From Planctomycetaceae bacterium (GTDB lineage: Bacteria > Planctomycetota > Planctomycetia > Pirellulales > Pirellulaceae), in contig JAJTFC010000045.1 of NCBI GenBank assembly GCA_021298315.1, forward strand, positions 29,207 to 93,206: DNA of 64,000 nucleotides. Direction: 5' to 3'. This document shows, piece by piece, positions 8,725 through 18,658 of this stretch (within the stretch, counting starts at the first letter, position 1; every line of letters starts with the position of its first letter). The position numbers were made by a program, and so were the translations under genes. The notes beneath the pieces are model-generated. The model was given only the letters and a program-made list of their open reading frames with translations, did no database searches and was not told the origin of the DNA.

Positions 8725-11298
8725 ATCGGACGGATCGGACGGATCCTTATTGCCAGCCGAATCGGTCACATAGAACACATCGACCACTTGATCCAGGTGC
8801 GTGCTGACTTTGGCTACCTGGAGATCAAGCTGAAAATCGAAGAGGATTTTGGAGATATCGTAGAGCAATCCGAGGCGATCGTAGGCGAAGATCGTGATGA
8901 TCGTAAAGTTCTCGGAGCTGGAGTTATCGAAGCGAACCTGAACGGGTTGGAGTCTAGCTGCTTGAGACTCCTCGGAACCTTGTCCCTTCCAAGTCCGCTT
9001 GAAGGATGGTGGAGCAGTCTCGAGCGATTCAATGGACTTGGCAATAGCTTGGCAAACCTGATTGAGTCGACTCGGAACCGGGGCACCTTGGAAGTCTGGA
9101 TCATCGACTAGAAAACGATCCCAAGCTGCGTTGTCGGGCAGAGACTGAATCTCCGCCGACAAGATACTCAGTCGCTGACTAGCCATCGCACCGGTGATAC
9201 GATGGAACAACCCCGCAGTGCGACTCGGGTGCACGGCGACGATGTATTCGGTGGCGTCGCGATCGGCCAAGTACTCCGCCCAAACTTCGACCGGATGTTC
9301 TTCCGAAAGGCTATCGATGCGGCGCAGTTCGGTAACCAACTCAGGCGGCTTGCTTTGAAACAGATAGGTTGCAGGTATCGCGGCGACCCTTTCTCTCCAG
9401 AGTTCGCTTTTTTTCTCTTCGGAAGAGAGAAGTTCGAAGACCGCCTTACGATGGCTTTCTTTGGCCGAAGATTGGTGTTCGAGAGGTTCACCGGTTTGCA
9501 ACTGTGAGGCGGTCGCATCGTAGAGTTGATGGATCAGATTGAGCTTCCAGTCGTTCAGCGCACCGGGCCCGACTGCAGCTAGGTCGGCACAGGAAAGGAG
9601 GGTCAGCAATTGCAATCTTTCCAAGGATCCGACTTGCTGCGCGAATTTGACGATCGTCGAGAGCTGTGTTAGATCGAACCGGAATGCCGTGAGTGTCATG
9701 ATCAAATGCTGATGAACCAAAAAGCAGATCAGTTCGCGATCCGCTTCGGATAACCCGAGAATATGCGACGTCTCATCGGCGATCCGCAAACCTACCTCCG
9801 AGTGGTCTTCGACGTAGCCTTTCCCAAGATCATGCAGCAGAAGTGCTAAATGCAGGATGAGCTTCTGTTTGGACTTGCGATACAGATCACCGAGAAAATC
9901 GTTTCGCTTAGCAAACTCTTCGACACATTCGACGCTTTTGATGCAGTGTGCATCGACGGTGTATTTATGGTACTCGTTGAATTGAAGCAACGAGCGAGTG
10001 TGCCGAACAGCCGGAATGATTTGTTCAAGGACTCGCAGTTCGTGCAACCGACGAAGAATTTCGCCAAGTCGTCCTGGGGTGCTCATGAGCCCTAGGAATC
10101 TGCTGATCGCTTCGGGTCCGACAGGCTTATCGATACGATTGAGCATCCCTTTGCGAATCGTCCGCCAAGTCTTGTGCTCGATGCGACGCTGGTGCCTGTT
10201 GGCAATTTGCATGAGTTCGAGCACCATGCCCGGATCGTCTTTGATTCGCTCAAGTCCTTTACGGGTCGCCCAGACTTCTTTGAGCCCCAGACGCAGATTC
10301 CTTCCAGCCGAAAGACTTAAAAATCGGTAGAGAAAGCCGAACGGAGTCAGACGGGATCTAGCCATGCCGACGAAGTTGGCCGAACTGTATCGCAGTTCGC
10401 TGGTCATCTCGAAGAATTGCGTCATGAATTCTTCGACTGGCAGGACTCCTTCGTGACCTTGGAATCCCATCCATTTGGCGAGTTCCATTTGCTTAGAGCG
10501 ATCCAGGGAATCCAAGCCTCTGCCAGCCATGAAATGCAACTGATTCCTAAGATTCAGCAGGTAATCGTATCCATCGCGGATCGGAGCATAGTCTTCTTCA
10601 GCAAGCAGGCCTACATCCCGAAGCTGCTCGGGGCTTTTTTCGCCAAAACAGACAAAGCCGATCCAGCGAACAATCTGAACATCCCTCAAACACCCCCTAG
10701 ATCGCTTGACATTTGGATGCAGAAGAAACTCCGTCTCGCCATACTTTTGCCTTTCCTCAAGCCGCTCCCTTTCGATCATCCCCGCAAGCGAACGCCACCG
10801 CAGTTTGGCTCCATTTTTGAAGGAGTTTTCGAACGAATTAAAGAGTGACTCAGATCCATAGACCAGTCGCATTTCGACCAGCGACGTTAAGACTTGAGCA
10901 TCCGTCCAAGCCAACTGCCGGCACTGGAAGGGCGTGCGCACAGAGAACCCGAGTTGGAACCCCGTGTCGCCGATCATTTGAGAGGCTTTTCTAGCCAACC
11001 CCTGGAGAATTTTCTCCGGAAGGTTGTTATGCAGGAGCATCAGATCCAAGTCGGAGTAGGGGGCGAGGTCCCGACGCCCGTATCCTCCTAAAGCCAAAAA
11101 GGCGAACTTGGTCGGATCCACATTCTCTTCTTGGCAAGCGACCGAAAGCAGCCGATGGACAATGGCATCGACCGAATCAGCCCAAGCAAGACAGACCTGT
11201 GGTCCGGTATTTCCAGACGCATGCAGATTCGCAGATTTGAGCCGCGCTTCGGCGAGCTGTTGCCTCGACTCAATGACTTGGGGATGAAGAGAGGACAA
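8656..11298 (-). CDS. glnD: [Protein-PII] uridylyltransferase/uridylyl-removing enzyme
   Basis: GlnD senses glutamine and adds or removes UMP on PII, the product of the gene just upstream. The 880 residues hold, in order, a nucleotidyltransferase domain (GGYGRRDLAPYSDLDL at 71-86), an HD domain (LLHDLGKG near 486-493) for the removing activity, and two C-terminal ACT domains (about 683-745 and 791-850). The start is a TTG at 11298, 37 bp after the glnB stop and preceded in frame by a stop two codons upstream, so a rare start codon seems required. The C-terminus runs about 30 residues past the normal ACT end. That tail begins DPSDPSD, encoded by a copy of the 9-bp repeat, and the frame ends inside the convergent crotonase gene. 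Confidence 0.95.
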   Translation of the reverse strand: MSSLHPQVIESRQQLAEARLKSANLHASGNTGPQVCLAWADSVDAIVHRLLSVACQEENVDPTKFAFLALGGYGRRDLAPYSDLDLMLLHNNLPEKILQGLARKASQMIGDTGFQLGFSVRTPFQCRQLAWTDAQVLTSLVEMRLVYGSESLFNSFENSFKNGAKLRWRSLAGMIERERLEERQKYGETEFLLHPNVKRSRGCLRDVQIVRWIGFVCFGEKSPEQLRDVGLLAEEDYAPIRDGYDYLLNLRNQLHFMAGRGLDSLDRSKQMELAKWMGFQGHEGVLPVEEFMTQFFEMTSELRYSSANFVGMARSRLTPFGFLYRFLSLSAGRNLRLGLKEVWATRKGLERIKDDPGMVLELMQIANRHQRRIEHKTWRTIRKGMLNRIDKPVGPEAISRFLGLMSTPGRLGEILRRLHELRVLEQIIPAVRHTRSLLQFNEYHKYTVDAHCIKSVECVEEFAKRNDFLGDLYRKSKQKLILHLALLLHDLGKGYVEDHSEVGLRIADETSHILGLSEADRELICFLVHQHLIMTLTAFRFDLTQLSTIVKFAQQVGSLERLQLLTLLSCADLAAVGPGALNDWKLNLIHQLYDATASQLQTGEPLEHQSSAKESHRKAVFELLSSEEKKSELWRERVAAIPATYLFQSKPPELVTELRRIDSLSEEHPVEVWAEYLADRDATEYIVAVHPSRTAGLFHRITGAMASQRLSILSAEIQSLPDNAAWDRFLVDDPDFQGAPVPSRLNQVCQAIAKSIESLETAPPSFKRTWKGQGSEESQAARLQPVQVRFDNSSSENFTIITIFAYDRLGLLYDISKILFDFQLDLQVAKVSTHLDQVVDVFYVTDSAGNKDPSDPSDLAKFRLSFFDECANSFGCLWQL
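8724..8746. repeat. Short inverted copy of the 9-bp repeat at the end of glnD
   Basis: Two full GATCGGACG units plus GATCC lie immediately after the crotonase stop codon. They are the reverse complement of the GATCCGTCC unit at 2306-2422. The copy is read in frame by glnD as Asp-Pro-Ser repeats. Confidence 0.85.
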
Positions 11299-11335
11299 GT
11301 CTTATTCGACGAATGCTAGAGGTTGAGAAAGCTCC

Positions 11336-11770
<435 letters not shown>

Positions 11771-11874
11771 CTAAGTGCCAAACGAACACTTATCCCCTGA
11801 GTGTACCTTAGAACGAATCGACGAAACAAGCCTTAGGCTAGGTTGAAGCAAAAATGTTTTACTGAACTATCGAA

Positions 11875-12594
11875 TTAGCTAATCCTAAGGGCATCTTCGA
11901 GTCGGATCGTCCCTTCGTACAGCGCCCGCCCGATGATCGCACCGTGAGTTCCTTGGTCGGCAAGCCGCTTGAGATCTTCAAGGGTCGTCACTCCGCCCGA
12001 TGCGATGACGGGGAAGGGGGATGCCTTTTGAATTTCGGCCAGGCTCTGGAAATTCGGGCCTTCCATCATGCCGTCTTTTTCGATGTCGGTGTAAATGACC
12101 GCTGCGCACCGATCGGTATGCTGGGCAACTTGGTCGATCAAAAGCGTCGCGGGGGTCTTCGAGACATCCAACCAGCCTTCGGTGGCCACCATCCCGGATT
12201 TAGCATCTAGCCCTAAAACCAACCGGTCGGGGAACTCTTGGCACATTTGCCCGAACCATCGAGGATCCTTCAGTGCGGCGGTTCCGACGATCAATCGCGA
12301 GAGCCCCAAGGCAAAGAGTTTTCGAATGGAGTCTTCGCTCCGGACACCTCCGCCGAGTTGCACCGTTTTGCCTCGGGCAACGGCCAAAATTGCACTAACC
12401 GCTTGATGATTGACGATGCTTCCAGATTTCGCCCCATCCAAATCGACGCAGTGGAGGAACTCAGCGCCGGCATCAAACCAAGCCTTGGCCATCAGACTCG
12501 GCTGTTGGCTAAAAACGGTATTTCGAGAGTAATCTCCTTGCCTGAGCCGGACGCAATTGCCCCCAAGCAGGTCGATCGCAGGCCAAATTTCCAT
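11875..12594 (-). CDS. hisA: 1-(5-phosphoribosyl)-5-[(5-phosphoribosylamino)methylideneamino]imidazole-4-carboxamide isomerase
   Basis: HisA opens the ProFAR ring to PRFAR in histidine biosynthesis. The 239-residue TIM barrel has the expected N-terminal PAIDLLGGNCVRLRQGDY with the catalytic Asp, HCVDLDGA, the first phosphate-binding region QLGGGVRS, a central YTDIEKDGM with the second catalytic Asp, and the second phosphate-binding part ASGGVTTLEDL followed by GAIIGRALYEG. About 200 bp separates it from glnB downstream, so the two are likely transcribed separately. It is split from hisB in this genome. Confidence 0.96.
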   Translation of the reverse strand: MEIWPAIDLLGGNCVRLRQGDYSRNTVFSQQPSLMAKAWFDAGAEFLHCVDLDGAKSGSIVNHQAVSAILAVARGKTVQLGGGVRSEDSIRKLFALGLSRLIVGTAALKDPRWFGQMCQEFPDRLVLGLDAKSGMVATEGWLDVSKTPATLLIDQVAQHTDRCAAVIYTDIEKDGMMEGPNFQSLAEIQKASPFPVIASGGVTTLEDLKRLADQGTHGAIIGRALYEGTIRLEDALRIS

Positions 12595-12870
12595 GGGGAA
12601 TCCAAGCTTTCGTCAGAGGTATCCTAGAGACAAAACATGCGCAAGGACTGGGTGGAGAATCGCCTTTCCTTCGCGATCGGAAAATATTACCGTCTCGGGG
12701 CCCGACTGCCATAGGCAAAGCCATGGATAAAGCCGGGATACTGTTTCCAAAGCTGTTCTCCTGACGTTACAATTGCCGGCGAGCTATCCGGTAGGAAACG
12801 CTTTTCTGCCGATCGACTAGCGTCCAAGTTCAACAAAGAAATACTCACGCTCCATTACTTCAAGGGCCTC

Positions 12871-13197
12871 ATGAGCACCGTCAACGAACGCTATAGCCAA
12901 GCAGAGAAACTCAAAGATTCCGGGCAGGCCGAGGAGGCTCGCGACTTGCTCTTAGGTATCCTCGAAGAATCCCCCGAGCATGTGCTTAGCCACTTAACCC
13001 TAGCGCGTATCTTTACAAGTATGGGCGAACACCATCGGGCGGTCGCACACGCTGAAAAGGCTTGCCAAATCGAGCCTAACGAAGGCTTCAATTTCACGCT
13101 CTTGAGCGTCACCTACCAACGCGCCTATGCAGGCACTGGCGATACGGGCTTTATCCGAATGGCTGAAGACGCGATGGCTCGCTCGCGGATGCTCTAA
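12871..13197 (+). CDS. Small TPR-repeat protein
   Basis: The 108-residue protein is nearly all alpha-helical and carries about two tetratricopeptide repeats: a first around residues 6-38 (SQAEKLKDSGQAEEARDLLL then ESPEH) and a second around 39-72 (LTLARIFTSMGEHHRAVAHAEKACQIEP). A third helix pair follows with no clear motif. There is no signal peptide, so it is probably a cytoplasmic scaffold. The upstream 276 bp (12595-12870), between the divergent hisA and this gene, holds no evident gene. The partner is unknown. Confidence 0.8.
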   Translation: MSTVNERYSQAEKLKDSGQAEEARDLLLGILEESPEHVLSHLTLARIFTSMGEHHRAVAHAEKACQIEPNEGFNFTLLSVTYQRAYAGTGDTGFIRMAEDAMARSRML

Positions 13198-13270
13198 GAT
13201 TCGTTTTAACCCCAAGTCCTCCCTCCGAAACTCCTCACGATTTATTGTCTGAACTTGAAAGGTTTTCTAG

Positions 13271-14131
13271 ATGCCTTTAGCACCGTGGTCCATTGGCGTA
13301 TTTACCAGCATCGATGCTGGACTTGGGGTTCACTTAGATGTTGCACGCGAACTAGGGGTGCCTTCGATTCAATTGCACACTCCACATGCTTCTGGTCGAA
13401 CACCTGTGGCGGCCGAAGCGTTTCTCAAGAAGCTCGATGACTACGGCATTGAACTGACATGTGTCTTTGGTGGCTTCGATGGGGAAAGCTACGCCGATAT
13501 CCCAACCGTTGAGCGAACCATCGGATTGGTTCCTGCGGATACTCGCGCAGCACGGCTCAAAGAAATGAAAGAGATCGCCGATTTCGCACGTCTCTTGGGC
13601 TGTGATGTAGTCGGTCTGCACATCGGTGTAGTTCCGCACGACACCAAGAGCAAAGACTACGCAGAGGTGATCGAAGTGACTCGCAATCTATGCGATCATG
13701 CGGCCAAAAACGAACAAGCCATCCACTTGGAAACCGGTCAAGAGACCGCCGATGCTCTGTTGCAGTTTATCTCCGACACTCAGCGATCGAATTTATTCAT
13801 CAATTTCGATCCTGCGAACATGATCCTCTATGGTACCGGAGAGCCCATCGAAGCTCTGCGCAAGGTCGGAAAGTATGTTCGAAGTGTTCACTGCAAAGAT
13901 GCCACTTGGAGCTCCCAACCTGGCAAAACTTGGGGAGCCGAAGTCCCCTTGGGCAAGGGGCAAGTCGACATCGGGTTATACCTGCAAACTCTCAAGGAGA
14001 TCGGTTACAGCGGACCCTTGACCATCGAGCGTGAGATCCCCCAAGAGCCCGTGCGGCAAAAAGCCGAAATCCAACACGCCGTTGAACTCCTCAACTCCAT
14101 CAAGCAATCGATGGGTTTCAAAACGGCTTGA
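13271..14131 (+). CDS. Sugar phosphate isomerase/epimerase family protein (xylose isomerase-like TIM barrel)
   Basis: The 286-residue protein has the fold pattern of the AP-endonuclease-2/xylose-isomerase-like barrel. Likely divalent-metal ligands appear in the usual order: Glu in IHLETGQ (about 153), Asp in FINFDPANM (about 179), His in SVHCKDA (about 208) and Glu in TIEREI (about 254). HIGVVPHD near 117 supplies further histidines. No signal peptide is present, so it is cytoplasmic. The family interconverts or degrades sugars and polyols, and the substrate cannot be read from sequence. The stop codon lies in an inverted repeat that could terminate transcription. Confidence 0.85.
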   Translation: MPLAPWSIGVFTSIDAGLGVHLDVARELGVPSIQLHTPHASGRTPVAAEAFLKKLDDYGIELTCVFGGFDGESYADIPTVERTIGLVPADTRAARLKEMKEIADFARLLGCDVVGLHIGVVPHDTKSKDYAEVIEVTRNLCDHAAKNEQAIHLETGQETADALLQFISDTQRSNLFINFDPANMILYGTGEPIEALRKVGKYVRSVHCKDATWSSQPGKTWGAEVPLGKGQVDIGLYLQTLKEIGYSGPLTIEREIPQEPVRQKAEIQHAVELLNSIKQSMGFKTA

Positions 14132-14200
14132 TCTCATCGGCGTGACTCTGATGCAAAAGCGATGATTTCGGAGAAATCATCGACAATGGCCAAGCCGTTT
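14121..14200. terminator. Nested inverted repeats after the sugar isomerase gene
   Basis: AAACGGCTTG at 14121-14130, spanning the stop codon, pairs with CAAGCCGTTT at 14191-14200. Nested between them at 14160-14182 is a perfect 10-bp stem with a 3-nt loop (CGATGATTTC, GGA, GAAATCATCG). There is no U-tract, so it is not a classical intrinsic terminator. The inner palindrome core is the same as in the 42-bp repeats at 45681-45830. Confidence 0.5.
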
Positions 14201-14377
14201 CGAGGCCCCGTAGCCTCTTGTGGCGCATCATTTGCTTACTTAACGCTCAACACTCTCTGCTTGATAAATTACCCAGAGATTGAGCATTAAGGGAGCATTG
14301 GGCGTCGCTAGACTGCTGACGAACCAAGCACCAAGCGTTTATTCCAAGCAGTCGAATTGGGCAATCCAGGGGCGATC

Positions 14378-15853
14378 ATGCAACAATTCCAAGGTGGCAA
14401 CCAGCCGCCGCGATCAAACCTTATCTCGGGTTATGACTGCGTTGGCTTTTATGACGAGATGTTTGCACCCGGTGGGACCCCCAGACCGGGCGTCGAATTC
14501 TTAGCCGATCGTCTCGGATCGCTTCCATTAGGAGAACTGCAAAAGCGCCAGCGGGCGGCCGATCACGAGTTGCTCAACATGGGGATCACCTTCAATGTCT
14601 ATGGGCACGCAGCGGGCACCGAAAAGATCTGGCCCTTTGATTTGATCCCACGCGTGATTCACGAAGCCGAATGGAGAACGATCGAACAGGGACTCAAGCA
14701 GCGCATTCGAGCGTTGAACATGTTCATCGATGACATGTACCACCAACAGCGCATTGTCCGCCAAGGGGTAATGCCCGAGTACATGATCGCCTCGAGCAAG
14801 GGCTATCTCAAGCAACTCCATGGCATGAACCCATCGAAAGGGATTTGGTGCCACATCACCGGTACCGATTTGGTTCGGGGCGCAGATGGCCAAATCTATG
14901 TGCTCGAAGACAATCTGAGGTGTCCTTCGGGAGTCTCCTACGTGATCGAAAACCGCGAAGTGATGAAGCGAACCTTTCCACAGTTGTTCGAAGGCCGCAA
15001 CATTCTCCCGGTCGAGACGTATCCGGAACAGTTATTGAAGATGCTTCAATACGTAGCACCTGCATCGGCCAGAGACCCCAATGTGGTCGTACTGACCCCA
15101 GGCGTCTACAACTCAGCCTACTTTGAACACTGTTTCCTTGCCCAGCAGATGGGTGTCGAGTTGGTTCAAGGCTCCGATTTGTTAGTCAGCGATGGCTACG
15201 TATGGATGCGTACGACCAGAGGCCTCAAGAAAGTCGATGTCATCTATCGAAGGATCGACGATGATTTTCTCGACCCGAGCGTGCTTCGTCCCGACTCAAC
15301 CCTGGGCGTCCGTGGGCTTATGGATGTGTACCGCCAAGGCAAAGTCGCCTTGGTCAATGCTCCGGGCACAGGCGTGGCCGACGACAAAGCCGTTTATGCG
15401 TACGTGCCTAAGATGATTGAGTTTTATCTCGGGGAATCGATCATCCTACCGAATGTTCCGACTTACATGTGCGCCGATCCCAAAGAGTGCCAGTACGTCT
15501 TGGATCATATCCACGAACTGGTCGTCAAGCCCGCCAACGAATCAGGCGGCTATGGAATCGTGCTTGGCCCCCGAGCCACCAAAGAGCAACTGGCGACTTG
15601 CAAAGAGCAAATACAAAGCAATCCTAGAAATTACGTTGCCCAGCCGATGCTTGCACTCTCGACGGTTCCGACACTATGCGGAGATACCCTCGAGGGCCGG
15701 CATGTGGATCTTAGACCCTACATCCTCTACGGCGAAGACATTTACATCGTTCCAGGCGGATTGACCCGTGTCGCTTTGGTCAAAGGCTCGTTGGTAGTCA
15801 ATTCCTCCCAAGGGGGTGGCAGCAAGGATACTTGGGTGATGCGAACATGCTAA
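14378..15853 (+). CDS. Circularly permuted type 2 ATP-grasp protein
   Basis: The 491-residue protein belongs to the CP_ATPgrasp family (formerly DUF404/DUF407), thought to ligate amino acids or similar groups using ATP; no product has been assigned. Typical segments are [12 protein letters not shown] at the N-terminus, [53 protein letters not shown] and [11 protein letters not shown]. The ATG at 14378 is preferred over a TTG seven codons upstream because AGGGG sits 5-8 bp before it. It is followed 67 bp later by its normal partner, an alpha-E domain gene, which is broken here. ATP-grasp and alpha-E genes are consistently adjacent in other bacteria and presumed to act together. Confidence 0.92.
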   Translation: MQQFQGGNQPPRSNLISGYDCVGFYDEMFAPGGTPRPGVEFLADRLGSLPLGELQKRQRAADHELLNMGITFNVYGHAAGTEKIWPFDLIPRVIHEAEWRTIEQGLKQRIRALNMFIDDMYHQQRIVRQGVMPEYMIASSKGYLKQLHGMNPSKGIWCHITGTDLVRGADGQIYVLEDNLRCPSGVSYVIENREVMKRTFPQLFEGRNILPVETYPEQLLKMLQYVAPASARDPNVVVLTPGVYNSAYFEHCFLAQQMGVELVQGSDLLVSDGYVWMRTTRGLKKVDVIYRRIDDDFLDPSVLRPDSTLGVRGLMDVYRQGKVALVNAPGTGVADDKAVYAYVPKMIEFYLGESIILPNVPTYMCADPKECQYVLDHIHELVVKPANESGGYGIVLGPRATKEQLATCKEQIQSNPRNYVAQPMLALSTVPTLCGDTLEGRHVDLRPYILYGEDIYIVPGGLTRVALVKGSLVVNSSQGGGSKDTWVMRTC

Positions 15854-15920
15854 ATCAAAGAGCAAATACAGAGCGGATGGTTTTGAAGAGTCCGAGCATT
15901 CAAGGGAGATTCCAAGCATC

Positions 15921-16821
15921 ATGCTCTCACGCGTAGCCGACTCCATTTTTTGGATGCGACGATACACCGAGCGAGCCGAGAACGTCGCTCGTTTTATCGA
16001 TGTGACATTGAACCTCACTCTTGGTTTGGGTGACCAAATCGATCATCAATGGGAAGCCCTAATCTACACAACGGGCGACCAAGAAGGGTTCTTTGAGAGT
16101 TATCCTAGAGTGACACAGGAGGATGTGATCCGCTTTCTGACCTTCGACGAAACCAATCCCAACTCGATCCTTTCCTGTTTGCAGTTCGCCCGCGAAAACG
16201 CAAGGCAGAGCCGCGAAATGCTCAGTAGCCCGATCTGGGAAGAACTCAACAAGTTCTATCTTTTCGTTCGCGAAAGCCGCAACGACACCCAAGCCGTCGA
16301 GTCCCCATTTGAGTTTTTTGCGAAAGTTCGCCAATTTGGCTATCTGATCGAAGGTGCTCGGGGCCATGCTCGAACGGGCGGATAAGACCTCGCGGATTCT
16401 GGACGTGAAATATTTTTTGCTTCTGCCGAGTGTCCAAGACGTAGGAACATCGCTGGACATCAGCCAGTGGGGAATGCTCCTCAAGAGCGCCAGTGCTCTT
16501 GAAATGTACAGGCGTAAATTTGGAAGGCTCTCACCGAACTCCGTGGCCGCCTTTTTGTTACTCGATCGGGATTTTCCTCGCGCCGTGAGGTTCTGCATTT
16601 CACGAGCCGAACAGTCGGTGCTGCAGATCACAGGAGGCACCCAAGGCAATTACAGCAATCGCCCTGAGCAATTGCTAGGACGCTTAAGAGCCGAACTGGA
16701 GTTTCTCGACATTGAGGAAGTCATGGACAATGGTCTGCACGAGTTTATCGATGATTTCCAGTCCAAACTCAATGACATCGGTGTTGCCATCTTCGAGAAG
16801 TTCTTCCAGGTCCAGGGCTGA
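15921..16821 (+). pseudogene. Alpha-E domain protein, split by an internal out-of-frame deletion
   Basis: Alpha-E (formerly DUF403) proteins are single chains of about 310 residues. Here the N-terminal half (15921-16385, MLSRVADSIFWMRRYTERAENVARFID...) is in one frame and the C-terminal half (to 16821, MLERADKTSRILDVKYFLLLP...) in another. The frames meet near 16351: the first reads FGYLIEGARG and soon stops, while the second reads VLGAMLERADKTSR. The family segment between those motifs, roughly 16 residues that normally include a Thr-Met-x-His-type stretch, is absent. This indicates loss of about 47-50 bp rather than a single-base slip. The ATP-grasp partner upstream is intact. A genuine mutation and an assembly error cannot be separated from sequence alone. 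Confidence 0.85.
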
Positions 16822-16855
16822 TAAAACAATCCCCCCTGTATGGGTAGAAAGGCCC

Positions 16856-16871
16856 AAAACCCCTGGGTTTT
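16856..16871. terminator. Short inverted repeat after the alpha-E gene
   Basis: AAAACCC, a 2-nt spacer and GGGTTTT form a 7-bp dyad about 35 bp after the alpha-E stop codon. It could act as a weak terminator. There is no long T-run. Confidence 0.3.
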
Positions 16872-17065
16872 GCTAGCTTTCGCGACTGGAATCTCTTAAC
16901 AAGTTCCAAATAAACCGTATCGCGACAGGCCCAGGCCGGCTATAATTCATGGTTGCCTCAGCGGAACACAACCCTAAAACGACCGTTAATGCGGTAGCGG
17001 GAGCCCTTTTCTCTGGCGCAAATTTGTATTGCTTTCTTCCTTATTTTTTAACGGAGCCTCCCAGC

Positions 17066-17338
17066 ATGCCTAGTGCGACTAACTCAAAGAAGACGAAGAA
17101 GGCCACGGAAGCCGATACGACGACCACGGAAGCCACTGTCGAAACCAAACCAAAACGAACCAGAAAGTCCGCCGCTGAACCTCGCGTAAAACTCTACTGG
17201 GGTGTTTTCAATCAACATCTCAAGCGAGTTGCTGTGTTCGAATACACCGATGTCAAGAAGGCTGAAAAGCACGCCAAAGAACTCAGCAAAGACGGTGGCG
17301 ACCACTTCCTCCAAAAGATCAAGGAAGTCGTAGGCTAA
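17066..17338 (+). CDS. Small basic protein of unknown function
   Basis: The 90-residue product has a low-complexity Lys/Thr/Ala-rich N-terminus (residues 1-40, MPSATNSKKTKKATEADT...) and a compact C-terminal part (RVKLYWGVFNQHLKRVAVFEY then KKAEKHAKELS). The ATG at 17066 is used because a GGAG precedes it by about 9 bp; the frame is open upstream to 16949, but that stretch looks non-coding. The charged N-terminus recalls nucleic-acid-binding tails, but no known domain is recognised. The 452 bp downstream (17339-17790) hold only repeats. Confidence 0.6.
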   Translation: MPSATNSKKTKKATEADTTTTEATVETKPKRTRKSAAEPRVKLYWGVFNQHLKRVAVFEYTDVKKAEKHAKELSKDGGDHFLQKIKEVVG

Positions 17339-17416
17339 AGGCTTACACCGTCAAATCGACATTTGATGAAGTTGCATTTCCTAGTATTCGGCAATTGATA
17401 GCCGAGCAGCCAAAGC

Positions 17417-17505
17417 TGCCCGTTGAGTCGTCTCTCAAAGCGGAACGGCGCAAGCCGCCCGGTGAACCTTCACCGTACGGCTTGCGCCCAACCGCTTTCA
17501 AAAAC
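17417..17505. repeat. Cruciform intergenic repeat element, copy 1
   Basis: This 89-bp element contains a near-perfect palindrome at 17447-17488: outer arms GGCGCAAGCCG/CGGCTTGCGCC and inner arms CGGTGAA/TTCACCG. It is flanked by GCCCGTTGAGTCGTCT and CAAAGCGG on one side and CCGCTTTCAAAAA on the other. The reverse complement of the whole element recurs at 33719-33816 with few differences. It looks like a REP-type dispersed element. No ORF is supported within it. Confidence 0.85.
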
Positions 17506-17570
17506 CCCTCCTAGAACGCCGTAGGCCCCGCTTGCGGCGTTTCTTTTTTTGGGTCTGGCTGCCTCGTGCT

Positions 17571-17603
17571 CGTGCTCAGTGAAACGGTGCTCGTGCTCGA
17601 AAG
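17571..17603. repeat. CGTGCTCAGTGAAACGG intergenic repeat, copy 1
   Basis: A 33-bp stretch here, with CGTGCTC motifs either side of AGTGAAACGG, recurs in the same orientation at 47519-47558. The second copy has one extra GTGCTC unit. Both copies lie in non-coding DNA a short distance upstream of a gene start (dapF and the DUF3427 helicase). Confidence 0.75.
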
Positions 17604-17790
17604 GAGTTTAGCACTCGCAATGATGCAATTGCTTAGGAGTGTCAACGTCAATGCGCGTAGCAACTCCCGGCATCCGAGCACGAGTTCGTCTAGGAATCTG
17701 AGCGCAATCTTATCATAATACCGACCGCCCGTCGGAACTCTCCGATGAGGTCTGACTTTCCAAACTACCATTCAATACAAAGGGCTTGCC

Positions 17791-18651
17791 GTGAAGGAAC
17801 TAGCGTTCACGAAAATGCATGGGGCCGGGAATGATTATGTGTACATCGAAGGCTTCTCGCAGACACTGCCGAATGATCTAGAACGACTTGCAATCGAACT
17901 ATCGCACCGTCGCTTTGGAATTGGTGGCGACGGCGTGATCCTGATCCTTCCCTCGACCCAAGCGGACGCTCGCATGCGCATGTTCAACGCTGACGGAAGC
18001 GAGTCGGAAATGTGTGGAAACGGGATCCGGTGTGTCGCCAAGTTCGTTCACGATTCGGGGATCGCTCGAAAGCCAAAACTATCGATTGAAACCGGTGCGG
18101 GAGTTCTCTCCTTGGATTTGAACGTACAGGACGGTAAGGTCAACCAAGTTACCGTCGACATGGGGGAACCGAGGTTGCTTGCAAGCCAGATTCCTACGAC
18201 GCTCGGTAATCCCAATGAAGCGGTCGTCAACCACCGCTTAGACTACAAAGGCCATACGCTTTTTGGAACCTGCGTCTCGATGGGCAATCCCCACTGCGTG
18301 ATCTTCGTGCCTGAATTGACCGACGAACTGGTTTTGGGAATCGGTCCTTTGATTGAAAACGATGAGCGTTTTCCGAAACGCACCAACGTGGAGTTTGTCG
18401 AGATCCTTGCGAGAGGCGAAGTACGTCAGCGTACTTGGGAACGCGGATCTGGGGAGACTTGGGCTTGTGGTACTGGGGCCAGCGCCGTGTGCGTCGCGGG
18501 GGTTCTGACCGAAAGAACCGATCGCACCATCCTCAATCACCTTACCGGTGGCGACCTAACCCTGCGTTGGGACGAAATCACCAATCACGTATTCATGACT
18601 GGGCCGGCAGTTGAAGTGTTCCAAGGAAGAGTGAAAATCGATTTCGCTTAA
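17791..18651 (+). CDS. dapF: Diaminopimelate epimerase
   Basis: DapF interconverts LL- and meso-diaminopimelate, the last step before the lysine/peptidoglycan branch. At 286 residues it is full length. The catalytic cysteine pair is in MCGNGIRC (about 74-81) and ACGTGASAVC (about 226-235), and the N-terminal FTKMHGAGNDY and GNPHCVIF signatures are present. Translation begins at a GTG (17791). It overlaps nothing and is followed 7 bp later by the DUF374 gene, suggesting co-transcription. The gene suggests that meso-DAP is made, whether for peptidoglycan or lysine. Confidence 0.97.
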   Translation: MKELAFTKMHGAGNDYVYIEGFSQTLPNDLERLAIELSHRRFGIGGDGVILILPSTQADARMRMFNADGSESEMCGNGIRCVAKFVHDSGIARKPKLSIETGAGVLSLDLNVQDGKVNQVTVDMGEPRLLASQIPTTLGNPNEAVVNHRLDYKGHTLFGTCVSMGNPHCVIFVPELTDELVLGIGPLIENDERFPKRTNVEFVEILARGEVRQRTWERGSGETWACGTGASAVCVAGVLTERTDRTILNHLTGGDLTLRWDEITNHVFMTGPAVEVFQGRVKIDFA

Positions 18652-18658
18652 ACGCACA

